A stretch of DNA of 64,000 nucleotides from Siphlonurus alternatus (GCA_949825025.1 OX463780.1:35382979-35446978); one strand, 5' to 3'. Shown: positions 23,001 to 34,240, counted from the stretch's first letter. A program made the numbers and translations. The notes: generated from the sequence alone by a model not told the origin.

Positions 23001-26000
23001 AATTAGATAGTCACCAAGTGGGTTTAGAGTAAATAATCAACATTCGCATCATTTTTTTCCACGCGTGATGCATCCGTGCGAAGTCGCAGTTCAAAGTAAG
23101 AAATTTAGTCCTTCATGACGTCATGAAGTCCTTGATGACGTCACAACTCAATGCTAATCGGTGCTAGCTGTGAGTTGTGACGTCAGCAAGGACTTTATTT
23201 GTAGCGCGACTTCGCACAGACGCACCGCGCGCATGTAAAAATAATACGAATGTTTATTATAAACTCGAGCAACACTTAATGTCTGTCTAATTTGTAATTT
23301 GAGGCCTGTATCCCTTTAAAAATTCATATTAAATCAGGAAATTGTCGTAGAATGCTGTAATAGGGATTGTTCTTCATGAAATTCTCGTGCCTTTAAAAAT
23401 ATTGACAAAAACTTGCAACTTTTTTTTTGGTCAGTACCCCATTATTAATTTTCAGTGTAGTTTTTAAGAAAAATTTATACATAGTTATATGTATTCTTTA
23501 TTACTTTTACCCATCAAGACTAATAAAAATTTTGAGTTCATACTAATACCAAGTTTTTCAAGCTCCAATCTAATTAAAATTGTAATTTTAAAATGAACAA
23601 CCCGTATGATTTGATTTTGGTTTGATGATTTATTTTTAACTGCACATTTGTATGGATATGTACTCATGAGAGAAATATAATATAATAAAATATGTATTAT
23701 TATTCAAGTGTATATAATATATAATCATTTTTTTTTTTTTTTTTTACTATTTTTTTTTAATCTTCAAAATCGAGAAGAAAGATGCCGTTATGTCATAGCC
23801 AAACATAGTCTTTCCTTATGCTTGCATGTTAAATAAATGCATGACTATGATCTCACAACGTTATGTATAATTTTAAGGGTAAGATAACACAAACAATCGA
23901 TTGTTGATAGTCCCATTTGATTATCATGTAAACCTTAGCAACCTCATAATAATTCTGATTTTTTTTTTAGAGACAGTTCTTAGCACCAAAAAAATGTAGA
24001 AAAAATTTCAAAACAATCGGACGATCCAATTTTTTTAAATGAATTTTTTAAATTTTCAGTATATGGCTTTCCCATGGAGACCTAAACTAAGAAATTAATT
24101 TAAAAAAATTATATCGTCCGATTGTTTTGAAATTTTTTCCATATTTTTTTGGTGCCAAGAACTGTCTCTAAAAAAAAATTCAGAATCATTATGAGGTTGC
24201 TAAGGTTTACATGTTAATCAAATGGGACTACAACAATCAATTGTTCGTGTTATCTTACCCTTAAGGGTTAAAAAGATGTGTAAAAAAATTGAAAATACAG
24301 TACATAACTCAAGGTCCTCTATCCAAATATCTAATAAAAATTTCCATACAGTTATCCATTATCATATCATACAGTAATAAGTGCTGACCTCATCTACATT
24401 GGACTGGTTGATGGTGGCAACCTCCCACAGCATGGTGCCTGCAGTCATCCATGTACGACGTTTGTTCTCATCCATCTCGGCCCACTTCTCCCACATCTCC
24501 ACGTTCTCACTCACTAACAGAACAATTTCATAAGAATTAATTTAATAGGAAACTCAGCAATATCAACACAAGAAACAAAAATAACAGGGGTGAAAAAAAA
24601 TAAATCTAAGCAAATTATATAATACTTAATATCTAACTCAAAAACTTTGTTTCATTATTCAGTTATAATAATATATAACAATAAAGGTAAATATTTAAAA
24701 ATATATACATACATAATAAGCAACACATTCTATTGCTTCTAGATTTGCCATCAGTCTTGATAATGTAAGCTAGGATCTCTCTTGTACAATCATAATTTTT
24801 TCGTAGTTGATCACAAGGGCTTAAGAAGCCATTGAAGCAAGTAAGTGTATTCTATTCTATCAGTAGTCTATAGTAGAAGTTTTATACAAATAATTAAGTA
24901 ATAAAAAAATGCATCTAGTTAACTCACAGAATTCTATATAATAGAAGTGCAGTCCGTACACCTCGCTCGGGTTAGCAGATGTGCCTAGGCCAGTGAGTGG
25001 ATGCCACCATATTACACTACAAGTACCAATCTTTAGCAGATTAGCCATATAAAAATTACATTTTAAAGGCCTTATGAACCTTTGCACAATATTAAGTACA
25101 CGGTAAGCTTTGCTTCAGTATGATTCGGCTGCATAATTTTTTTGTTTCAGTAGCACAAATATCAGAGATAATAGCCGATGAAAAGAAACCAGTGACGTCA
25201 CTCACGCTCATTTAGCGGCGACAATATAGGGAAATCCCTGCAAAAGATAGGTTCACTCCCGCCGCAACCACGGCCACAATTTGACTTCAGTAATTTTGAA
25301 ACTTTAACAGGGCAGTCTTGATAGTATTTTTCAAATAGCCTGAAAGATTTTTTTTTATGACATTCATACAAACTGAGTTATTGCGGTAGAAAGAGGAGCA
25401 AAAATGTTGCATAGGAAAACAATGTTAAATTTTTGGCTTATCTTGCTACCGCAATAACTCAGTCTGTACACATGTCACCAAAAAAAATTTTTCAGTCCAT
25501 TTGACAAATACTATCAAGACTGCCCTGGTAAAGTCTCAAAATTCCAGAAGTAAAATTGTGGCCGTGGTTGCGGCGGGAGTGAACCTATCTTTGGCAGGGA
25601 TTTCTCTATATTGTCGCCGCTGAATGAGCGTGAGTGACGTCACAGGTTCCTTTTCATCGGCTATTATCTCTGATATTTGTGCTACTGAAGCAAAAAAAAA
25701 TTGTGCAGCTGAATCACACTGAAGCAAAGCTAACCATGTACTTGATACTGTGAAAAAGTTCATAAGGCCTTTAAAATAAACTTATAGTGTCTCATTTTCA
25801 AACCTGGCACTTCACTTCTACTTTTATCCAATTTCTTTGAGTTAATCTTACTATTATTTTTAAGTAACAAAATTATACTGTAATATGTTTTATAAATAAC
25901 AAACTCTAAACTTACAATCAGGATATTGCTGCATGGTTTTTGGTGAGTTTTTCCAAAGCATAAAGGCCCATATCTTAACAGAGGAGCACTGGAAAAAATA

Positions 26001-26011
26001 GCAATAATATT

Positions 26012-26045
<34 letters not shown>

Positions 26046-28234
26046 GTGTGTTGATTTACATGAACTAAATTGAATAAAGTCAATAAAATACAATGTCCCT
26101 TGTCCAAAATAATGAACTATCTGCCTATCACAATCATGTGCAGCAGTGAGCTGTCTGCTATATCAGATAAGTGCACTAATGACTCTAAAGAGCCTTCTGT
26201 TCTACTGATACACACAGCTCATTGTTAATCATGGTAGGTAGATAGCTCATGATTCAAGGAATGACATATTACTGGACATGCATAATTATGCTATTAACAG
26301 AAAGTAGAATGGTGGAGTGAAAGAATTCATATTATAACAAAAAATCAGTTCAATCTTGAAGATCTGTACTACTGGCATTTAATAAGTATCAGAAAACAAA
26401 AAACAATACAATAAGACAACATTAAAAAAAAAAAAAAAAATGTGAAACAGAAATCAAAGGTTTGTGTACATATTATCAAAGAAAATATGTATACTGTACA
26501 TCAAGGAAGGAACACAAGGACGTATTTTAATTTATACATTTAGAAAAATGAACTTGACAGACTAAGGTACTTTATATCAACATGTTTTAATTTGGGACAA
26601 CTAATTTCTCTGCTTAATTGCATGCCTAAGCATATTTTCTTCTGCTGCAGCAGATACCCGTAATGTGTTAGTTACGGCTGCTGTTTGCACATATTTTCTT
26701 TTTGTACGAATTTATAAATAGTTAAATAATGAATGAATGAAATGCACATCTTGAAACAGCACTGACATTGCCTCAGATTTTTTATTGGCATCAACATTCG
26801 GACTACGGATTGAAGATCGCCATAATGTGAAGGTTCTTAACTTACTTCTCCAAAATTGCAAAATCTGCACATTTGTACTGGAACTATTCTCCATCTTGTC
26901 AGGCAGGAGTGACAATTCAATGGCTGTTTCAAGGTACTGAACACAATAACAATGTTCATAATAGACAAAATGAAAGTATAATCAATGTCTAGTAGTTTTA
27001 TGTGCTGATATTTCAGTGTTAGTAAAATTTTCAAATTTTAATTTGAAATATATTTCGTCCCTCGTCTGGAATAATGAGCTACAGTATCTGCCTTTCATAT
27101 TCGCTTCGCAATAATGACCAGAAGAGGGACATTTTGATAATCTACCAGTAATAAAATACGATTTCACTTACAAATTCTGCAGGATCTAATTGCGGCTTGC
27201 TGCAGGTGACAGTCTTCTTGTGCTCATGGAACTCATGAATGAAGTGGAATACCTCAAGGCATGTTCCACAAACGAGCACGTCCATTCCCACCAGACCCTC
27301 TTTAGCCGCTGCAACAAGTGATCACACTATTAGTTATTATTATTTGCATACACATACTGTATGTCAATGAAAAAACAAGGTTTGGTTTTTATATACAATA
27401 TAATACTGGGAGCTATAGCATATAGACAAATTGAAGACCATGTAATATATTTAAGAAGACGAAAATCAAGGTTAATGAAAAAAAGTTTGAGTAGGGTAAA
27501 TTAATCCGATCTGTCTAGGTCTAGACGTATGCATATTATTGGCGCCATAGATAATAGATTGATTGATTGTTGATATTAGGTGCCGGCCCCTGGCTTTCAC
27601 TTTTCAGCCTTCTCTTGAATTCCCCCAGGCTCCCAGGGCTCATAGCTGAACTTCTTAAGGTATAACCTGAGAATTTGTCTGTCAAGGTCAAGAGGCGTGG
27701 CTATAGTGGCAACACTGTTTGCATTGGAATGCGAATAATTTTTTAGGAGGGGGTGGTGACATCAGTCCTTGAGAACGTTGCCACATTTCTCATCACATAT
27801 AGGAAACGATCATCGCCACGGTTCAAAATATATGAAAACAATTCAGAAAAATAGTCTAAAAAATTAGGTTTTAGTAAAAAAAAAAGTAAAAGAATCTGTT
27901 GTATAGTTTTTTTGCAATGCTAATTAACAAATTTAACATTGGAAGGATACAAAATTATTATTTAAATAAATTAATTATAATTAAACCAACGGTTAAAAAA
28001 TTCCGAAAAAATTCAGAGCTAATTTGACGATTGTTGTAAGTCCACCAAATTAATTTGAAGAAAATCTGTTGTAGCGAATTTTTCGTCCAAATTTCTCAGG
28101 TTAAGCCTTAATATATTGTTTTTCAATTATTTCTCATTTAGAAGATTCTCACCCTTTACAACGCTCGTATTGCTGCAAGCGTCGACGGCTTCCTTCTTCA
28201 CGAGCGACATTGGTCGGCCCTTCTGAGACGACAT
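13914..28234 (-). CDS. Zinc-finger and chromodomain nuclear protein (11 coding exons, 911 aa)
   Basis: Coding exons in transcript order: 28234-28153, 27308-27172, 25988-25916, 24513-24389, 22152-22110, 21499-21288, 20700-20528, 19494-19396, 18422-18352, 17339-15711, 14005-13914. All junctions are GT-AG, phases agree throughout, and the total is 2,736 nt. Residues 41-63 form a C2HC-type finger (C41, C44, H57, C63). Residues ~253-310 are a chromodomain beginning EYVVEAI; Y254, W277 and F280 fall at the HP1 aromatic-cage positions, so methyl-lysine binding is predicted. Residues 87-140 hold a Trp-rich conserved-looking segment. The last ~570 residues are disordered, rich in Lys, Pro, Ser, Thr and Glu. 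A nuclear, chromatin-reader role is inferred. I do not recognise an orthologue name. Confidence 0.88.
14250..14975. mobile_element. TTAA-flanked palindromic MITE (piggyBac-type), outer copy
   Basis: TTAA at 14246-14249 and 14976-14979 flank inverted termini GGGGAAGGTAACA. The subterminal ATCAGCTGAT and TAGTCCCATTTGATTAACAT are also mirrored. TTAA target sites are characteristic of piggyBac. It lies in the last intron of the chromodomain gene. Confidence 0.75.
14409..14755. mobile_element. Nested TTAA-flanked palindromic MITE, inner copy
   Basis: TTAA flanks (14405-14408, 14756-14759) and termini GGGTAAG(A/G)TAACGCCAC. It is inserted inside the element at 14250-14975 and is itself almost fully palindromic, with mirror centre near 14585. 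Confidence 0.75.
15408..15625. mobile_element. MITE with 20-bp inverted termini
   Basis: CAACGTTCCTTCATACAGGT at the left is matched by its complement at 15606-15625. The interior is GC-richer than its surroundings and noncoding. It lies 86 bp downstream of the donor of exon 10. Confidence 0.7.
15711..17339 (-). CDS. Exon 10 of the chromodomain gene (disordered region)
   Basis: A 1,629-nt exon starting after GACACAG. The frame begins ...SGNWSSSDSQF with an acidic stretch (EIKIEEQDPLD), then basic, Pro/Lys-rich spacers, a KIGRPTKS motif reminiscent of an AT-hook-like RGRP core, and Gln- and Glu-rich runs. If the donor at 15711 is ignored the frame reads on to a stop at 15652, an alternative C-terminus by intron retention. 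The ATG at 17361 upstream is intronic. Confidence 0.85.
19043..19358. mobile_element. TGACGTCA palindromic MITE, copy A
   Basis: Near-perfect fold-back with termini GAGTATTGTCCTCAATTTTT, a shared subterminal TGCAAAGTTATGCTACCCTG and a core with mirrored GTGACGTCACG around TCCTTAAG. Related copies lie at 36664-36871, 55071-55399 (diverged ends) and 61052-61364, with a decayed copy at 11470-11725. Confidence 0.75.
19396..19494 (-). CDS. Chromodomain exon, C-terminal half
   Basis: 99 nt between TTTAG and GTAAGA. It encodes NTWEPEVNL and the final chromodomain helix (KPMIAEFEAKQ). It joins in phase with 20528 to complete the domain. Confidence 0.88.
19594..20303. mobile_element. Palindromic MITE, TTAAAGTAGAGTGAG family, copy 1
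   Basis: Termini TTAAAGTAGAGCAAGTG and CACTCTACTTTAA are inverted. Long mirrored segments include GTTTAACTTGCC and GCTTTTTACTCAAACTTGG. Homopolymers interrupt the right arm. A second copy lies at 49361-50032. Confidence 0.75.
20528..20700 (-). CDS. Chromodomain exon, N-terminal half
   Basis: 173 nt after TGCCTCAG, ending AG|GTAAAA. It carries an acidic lead (NQEEGEEESQ), then EYVVEAIVGKRYDNN and YEIKWEGFP, the beta-strand core of a chromodomain with its aromatic-cage residues. Confidence 0.9.
21745..22080 (-). mobile_element. tRNA-derived SINE, copy 1 (full head)
   Basis: On the minus strand the head reads ...GGTCTAGTGATTAG (box A-like) and GGTTCAAATCTC (box B), a tRNA-like RNA polymerase III promoter. 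A body of ~250 bp follows and the element ends in an ATT-rich tail. The body recurs at 35945-36178 without the head. Confidence 0.75.
22615..23440. mobile_element. Nested palindromic MITEs
   Basis: The outer inverted termini (GGGACTACTGACCA with its diverged complement) enclose two further fold-backs: 22742-22961 (GATGATGTCAT... ends) and 22982-23311 (ends CATACAGGCCTCAAATTAC), the latter with several TGACGTCA words. All lie in one intron of the chromodomain gene. Boundaries are approximate. Confidence 0.65.
23877..24260. mobile_element. TTAA-flanked palindromic MITE (piggyBac-type)
   Basis: TTAA flanks with termini GGGTAAGATAACA and mirrored TAGTCCCATTTGATTA segments. Same family as the element at 14250-14975. 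A half copy is seen at about 33950-34065. Confidence 0.75.
25061..25776. mobile_element. Large palindromic MITE in chromodomain gene intron
   Basis: ATTTTAAAGGCCTTATGAAC at the left is mirrored at the right end. Arms of ~330 bp pair through GCTTTGCTTCAGT, GTGACGTCACTCACGCTCAT and AACCACGGCCACAATTT. Both arms hold similar antisense ORF fragments that are artefacts of the fold-back. Confidence 0.75.
26095..26265. mobile_element. Palindromic MITE, TCCCTTGTC family, copy 2
   Basis: Inverted ends TCCCTTGTCCAAAATAATGA and CATGATTCAAGGAATGAC with GCTATCTGCC(T) words. Preceded by an ATA/TAA microsatellite at 26010-26045. Confidence 0.6.
27172..27308 (-). CDS. Zinc-finger exon of the chromodomain gene
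   Basis: 137 nt encoding VCGTCLEVFHF..., a C-x2-C-x12-H-x5-C finger with the usual hydrophobic spacing (F48, F54). Acceptor TTGCAG, donor GTAAGT. Confidence 0.82.
28153..28234 (-). CDS. First coding exon of the chromodomain gene
   Basis: The ATG at 28234 opens MSSQKGRPMSLVKKEAV and the exon ends G|GTGAGA, in phase with 27308. No upstream in-frame extension with a better start was seen. The left end of the Harbinger-like element begins only 258 bp upstream. Confidence 0.8.
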
Positions 28235-28492
28235 TTCTGCCTCGCTGAACGATTCCAGAGACTAATTTTTAGTCACAATTTTTTACAAAATATTTCACCA
28301 GTACTATAACAAAATATTTGGCTAATATTTATTTATTAAAATGACGATTTACACTAAGAAATTACAAACAAACATTCAGGTATGAACGAATTTTTCGGCC
28401 ATTATTGCTCCTGCTGTTTTTCGTTCTTCAATTTTTCTGTTCTTGCGCGGGACGCGCGACGACGCGCGATTGCGCGCTCAATGAGCATCAAG

Positions 28493-28536
28493 GAGTGCGT
28501 TTGAATTCACGGGCCAGCCCGGGCTGGCCTGGGCTG
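28493..28536 (+). repeat. Left terminal inverted repeat of the Harbinger-like element
   Basis: 44 bp matching the complement of 43941-43984 with two mismatches. It contains a self-palindromic GGCCAGCCCGGGCTGGCC. Further GGGCTGGCC-type words follow at about 28558 and 28607. Confidence 0.85.
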
Positions 28537-28830
28537 AAGCGTTTTTTGTCGTCAAGTGGGGCCAGCCCGGCGGCCATTGTTCCTCCTATCATGACGTCAG
28601 CTTCCGGGCTGGCCCAGGCTGACCCGGGCGCACTCGATAGTGCGCCTGAGACCTGGCGGCCAGACTGGAACTAAATAATGAGAAACGTAATACGCAATTC
28701 TATTAATTTGGCGCAATTTCTTGCGTCAAAGGACTCAAAGATCAAAGAAGGGACAGGAGGCGACGACTGATGACAGCTCTTTTCTGGTTCTTAATTGTGC
28801 TCTTTGCTCTTGTAATCATAATTTACGAAG

Positions 28831-31715
28831 ATGCAGAGCAATCGCCCTGCTATTTTCAAGTGCAGCAGATGCCCATTTGAAGATAAATCTTATGCAGTCG
28901 TATTATATCACTGCAAAAATGTTCACTCCGTCGTTAAGCAGCCAGGTAAGCCATTTTGAGCCCATTTTACTCTGGCACCTTTGTGCACCTGTATTTTAAG
29001 GTGTTTCTTTCTATATGTAATACATTTTTATCCAATTTCTAGCTGTGAATGTGCCAATAAGCAAATCCAACAATGCTAACGGAGGAGTGGACAATTCCAT
29101 ATTTTGCTGCCCTCAATGTGATTTTAAGATTGCCGGGGACCCAGTTGCTTTGCTTGCACACATGAAGAGTTGTCATGAGAATAACAAAGCAACAACTGCA
29201 GGTATATTTTTACATCAGAATAGTCCACACCCTCTTTTCAACTGAATGTTTCATCATAATATACTTTTCTATTAGGTGTTTATTACTATAATTAATACAT
29301 TTTTATCCAATTTCTAGCTGTGAATGTGCCAAGCAAATCCAACAATGCTATTGGAGGAATGGACGATTCCATATATTGCTGCCCTAAATGTGATTTTAAG
29401 ATTAGGGACCCAGTTGCTTTGCTTGCACATATGAAGAGTCGTCATGAGAACAAAGCAACTACTGCAGGTATATTTTTAAATTAAGAATAGACCATCCTCT
29501 TTTCAACTGAATGTTTCATCATATAATTTTCCAGGAAGGTGCATGCATATGCTAGCTAGGCAACTAAAATGTTTCCTTAATGTTGTTCCATACATGTTTC
29601 TAATCATTTAACCAGGCCCATAGAATTAATTTATATGTAAAAAAAAAAATCTGTTTTCAGAACCTTCCTCGTCAAAGGCACCTGTCTTTAACAAAACTGC
29701 AAACATCAATAATAATGCCTTGAAGCCTCAAAATTCTGTAATGAACCAGGAACCAGCAGCTGACCGAGATGATTTGCAAGCATCGGAACAACCAGCAGTC
29801 ACCGGAAAGAAGAAACCTGCCTTTGAATGGGCACGTCAACGAAAGGCTGTTCTGTTTCTTATTTCGAAAGTTAAGGAAAGACGAACTGAATTATCGAAAG
29901 GCTACCAATCCCAGGTGAGAGCTAGATGTTTTTTACGTGCACGATGGTGTAACATATATATATCATTTGCTGTACATACAGCACATAATTAAATATAAGC
30001 ACACTTATAATTATTGCTAATAATATAATATAATTATTATTATAATTATTATTCTTGCTAATTATTTGGTAACAATTCTCAATTTACATGAGGTCTGTGC
30101 GTGAAACCTAGTCAGAGTACATATATACAGTATAACCTGCATAACAGATCTTAGTTTACCTCTTGATCGACAGTTCAGTAGACTAGACGGCACCATAGCT
30201 ATATCAACCAATGAAAAGGTGGCCAGCAGTCATTCTAGCCTTTTCATTGGCTGATATATCTAGCGCCATTTAGTCTAGACTGAACTGTCTAGAGGTAAAC
30301 TAAGATCTGTTACACTGTACACTTTGCCACTACTTTCTTTATATGCATTCATTGCACTTGAAAACTGATGCTATAGCATGCTGTAGCAAAACCAATTAAG
30401 GTCACCGTGGTTTTCTTATGGAGCTAAGTGTGCTACGGCGTCCTATGTCATGAAAGCCGAAGTAATTTTCTGATGATGCATAATAATGTGAAAGCTTCCT
30501 TACTTCGGCTCAGAGGGTTTTAGGTATGCAATCGGAAGATATTATGACATCACATTTCTTGTTCGTAAACTAACACTGAGTATATATACTCTTATTTACA
30601 ACAAGCCCGAGCAGAGTTTACCATCAATACTATGTAATGATAATTATGATGGACAGTATTATGTGCAATTAAATTAAGTTTTTTTAAATATGCAGAGGAA
30701 GTAACCCAATTAACTGTGATTTGTTTGCATTGCAGCTCTTCAAAAATGTGGCCAGAGAAATGCAGGCAAAAGATTACATGGTGGACAGCATTCAGTGTCA
30801 GGTGAAGTGGAAAAACCTGAAGTCCGGGTACCAGAATTATATAAAGACAAGTGGCAGGAGTGGCAATGGTGCACAGACCTTGGATTTCTTTAACGTAAGT
30901 ACTTAATTAATTTTTACAATATTATATTACCCAATTTCACCAATGTATGAGTTTTGAAGACAAGGGGGCCTCAAGAGGTATCAATCTCATGAGGGCATTA
31001 TTTCTTTTTTTATTTTTTATTTCGCATTAAATATACCGCCACTTGGTACATTTTGTGATTACAGTTATTATATATTATAAAATAGTTTTTTACATGATAA
31101 AATTTTGCATTCAATTTTTCCTTGCAAGAAAATTTCATCTTTTATATAATATATAATGCAATAAACAAAAGTGGTGTATTAAACCGAGAAATTTTAGTGA
31201 TCCAAAGTTAATATTTGAATAGAAATGGTTTTGATTGAGTTTGTAAAAATGTGTGATTTAATTTTTTTCAGGAGCTGGATGAAATTCTTTTCGAAAAACC
31301 GGAGATTATCCCAAACTCTAAAACCAGCAGCCATAAAGGACATCAGGTGAACCAAAAAGTAAGAGAAGCTGACGTTTCACTGGACGAGGAGGGTGAGAAT
31401 TCAGAGAATGAAGCTGGTGGTAGTGGAGCTACAATGTTACCCCACAAGAAGACTCCACCACAGGAGCGCCAAGGTAAAAAGAGGATGAGCCGTATCGAGC
31501 AGGAGAGAATCCGGGAGGAGATGAGGGAGGCGAGGAGGGAGGAGCGACGGCAGCATAGGAAGAGGCAAGAGGAGCGAAGTGAGGAGAAGTTGGCTCTGGC
31601 GAAGTCCCTCAAGGATATTGAGGATCAGAAAAAAATTGCTCTGCAGAAATACATTGAGTTCGCCATTCAACAGGGAGGTAAAAATACGATGACACAGCAA
31701 GTCATGCCTTTCTAG
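28831..31715 (+). CDS. Zinc-finger plus MYB/SANT-like protein of the Harbinger-like element (6 exons, 426 aa)
   Basis: Exons 28831-28945, 29043-29201, 29318-29467, 29661-29914, 30736-30894 and 31272-31715 join with GT-AG sites and consistent phase (1,281 nt). Exons 1-3 each encode one C2H2 finger (C-x2-C-x12/13-H-x4-H), starting CSRCPF, CPQCDF and CPKCDF. Exons 2 and 3 are tandem duplicates together with flanking intron sequence. Exons 4-6 encode a MYB/SANT-like (MADF/MSANTD-like) domain (FEWARQRKAV...; VKWKNLKSGY), then a Lys/Arg/Glu-rich helical coiled region (MSRIEQERIREEMREARREE). In this superfamily the MYB-like protein binds the element ends and helps import the transposase. The N-terminal finger array is an unusual addition. 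Confidence 0.82.
30142..30312. mobile_element. Palindromic MITE in intron 4 of the zinc-finger/MYB gene
   Basis: TAACAGATCTTAGTTTACCTC is mirrored at the right end (...GGTAAACTAAGATCTGTTA). Inner arms pair through CCAATGAAAAGG. Confidence 0.75.
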
Positions 31716-31996
31716 ATTTTCTGGCCTGCTACAGCATGGTCGGCTGCCGTGTTGGCAGACAACTTTTGTCAGCAGTGGCTGGCAGTCCGTCATTTACCGA
31801 GTTCCATCATGCTTGCCTTCACATGCTGGCAACACTGGAATACCATGAATAATTTTTTTTCTTATTTACGGTGGCCACAAGGTTTTCTACTTTCATTTTA
31901 TTGTTGCAAGGGGAAAAAAAAAGGGTTTGTTTTTATACTGTTTTTGTGAATAAATGTAACATATATATATTCCTAGATTCATCTTGTAAATAACAG

Positions 31997-33640
31997 GCCA
32001 GGACTTTGCCAAAGAAGAATTGGTGAGAGTCATGCCCCCCCCCCCTCCCCAACTTCTCAACCAAGCATTGTGTGTAAAATAAATGGAAACTTGATTTAAA
32101 TTTGTAAACAATAAATATCTGTATCATGGCAAGATGATTATTATTTATTTTATTTTTTTTTTTACATAACATGAATCTTTAAAAATTATATTTATTTTTC
32201 ATACAGTGTACGTAATGTGCTTGCATGGATGAGAAAAGAGACGGAGGAAGAGATCGAGGAGAGGAAGTCGCACACCGGTTCCTCTTCGGCAAAGTCCTGG
32301 CTTGTTATAAATAACTCAAATTTGATTGCAGAAGGGGGGGTGGCAATTGATCTTAAAATTAGAGCCCCTTTTCAATATTGTAATAAGGTTGAAGCAAACA
32401 AACTTTTTTAAAAACCAATTCTCACATTGTTTGGTAATCAATTTTCATAAAAGAGTTCTTAAAAGCTTGATTTGTTTGCCAAGGCCCAATTTATTAATCT
32501 TTACTTTTATGTTACTATAATATTTGTATGCTATTTTGATAAAATAACATGTTTTATTTGTGTCTAACTTAGTAGTTCCTATTGATTTTGATACATGGGA
32601 AAAAAAATAGTGTATCTAATGTCAAGCCCCTATAAACTGTGGGGTACACAATACTGTAGAATTTTTACTAAAGGAATAGTTGAATTTCCAGACTCCTTTA
32701 CTAATTATTAAAATGGAGAAAGAAAGGCTGTCAACAGAGTATGGATCATAGAGCCATATATTATAGTTTTGGAAGTTTACAATTTACTATTATTAATTAG
32801 TTTGAGGCTTTTGGTAATTTTATATGCCAGGACTTTGCCGAAGAGGAATCGGTGAGAGTCTTGCCCCCCTCCCCCCCTTCTCGACCAAGCATTGTGTTTA
32901 AAATAAATGGAAACCTTATATAAATTTGTTAACATTAAATATCTGTATCATGGCAAGATGATTATTATTTATTTTATATTTTTTTTACATAACATGAATC
33001 TTAAAAATTATCTTTATTTTTCATACAGTGTACGTAATGTGCTTGCATGGATGAGAAAAGAGACGGAGGAAGAAATCGAGGAGAGGATGTCGCACACCGG
33101 TTCCTCTTCTACAAAGTCCTGGCTTGTTATAAATAACTCAAATTTGATTGCAGAAGGGGGGGGGGGGCAATTGATCTTATAATTAGAGCCCCTTTTCAAT
33201 ATTGTAATAAGGTTGAAGCAAACAAACCTTTTTAAAAACCAATTCTCACATTATTGGGTAATCAATTTTCATAAAAGCTTGATTTGTTTGCCAAGGCCCA
33301 ATTACTTTTATGTTACTATATTATTTTTATGTTATATTGATAAAATAACAACATATTTTATTTGTGTCTAACTTAGTAGTTCCTATTGATTTTGATACAT
33401 GGGAAAAAAAAAATAGTGTATCTAATGTCAAGCCCCTATAAACTGTGGGGTACACAATACTGTAACATTTTTACTAAAGGAATAGTTAAATTTCCAGACT
33501 CCTTTACTAATTATTAAAATGGAGAAAGAAAGGCTGTCAACAGAGAGTATTGATCATATATATAGAGCCATATATTATAGATTTAGAAGGTTACAATTTA
33601 ATACTATATTATTAATTAGGTTGTGGGTTTTGAATATTTT
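31997..33640. repeat. Tandem duplication, two ~829-bp units
   Basis: Units start at 31997 and 32826 with GCCAGGACTTTGCC and align, with a few indels, for about 800 bp. Each unit holds an internal inverted repeat ~275 bp apart (GCCAGGACTTTGCC... and ...GGCAAAGTCCTGGC) and an open frame preceded by a TACAG acceptor-like site (32206, 33028), reading VLAWMRKETEEEIEER in both. This could be a duplicated alternative last exon of the zinc-finger/MYB gene or a duplicated small MITE; the phase with exon 6 does not match. Confidence 0.7.
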
Positions 33641-34240
33641 TTTCTCTTTCATATATGTGAATATTTCAATATAATATGTGCCATAAATTTAATTTGGATG
33701 CTCGCATATGTTATATTTTTTTATATGTTTTTGGTTGTGCTATATCCAATGAAAAATTATTAATGTTATATCACATAGAAGAAAATTAATTATTGGCTGA
33801 ATTGTAGTGTTATGTGCTTTTTTTTTAATAATAAATAGGATGTCATTAGTATTAAATTTTTTCTGCAGTAACAATGTAACCCAGAATGCAGCTGTAAGAA
33901 CTATGTATACAAATTGACAAAAAAAAAAAAAAACTTTTACTGCAATTAAGGTTAAGGTAACAATCAGGTTTTTTTTCAACCCATTTGATTAACATCTAAA
34001 CCTTGGCAAATTTACAAAAATTCTGAAATAAAAATTGAGAGGCAGATTTTAGTGTCTAAATACTGCAATATGTAAAGAATTAAAATAATGTTATAATGTC
34101 TCTTTTTTATGGTGCTTTTTTCAGTGTTTGAAACTGAATTTTGCAATAAGTAAAAAGTGTAATAAAGTAATTGATGAAAAGTGATTGGTAAATCATTCTT
34201 TAAACTATTTCCTTTTTGTTTGTTACATTATTTTAAAAAT

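Noticed and set aside
28405..28674. 89-codon ORF through the left transposon terminus
   Set aside because: Open only because of GC-rich terminal repeats; it crosses the element boundary.
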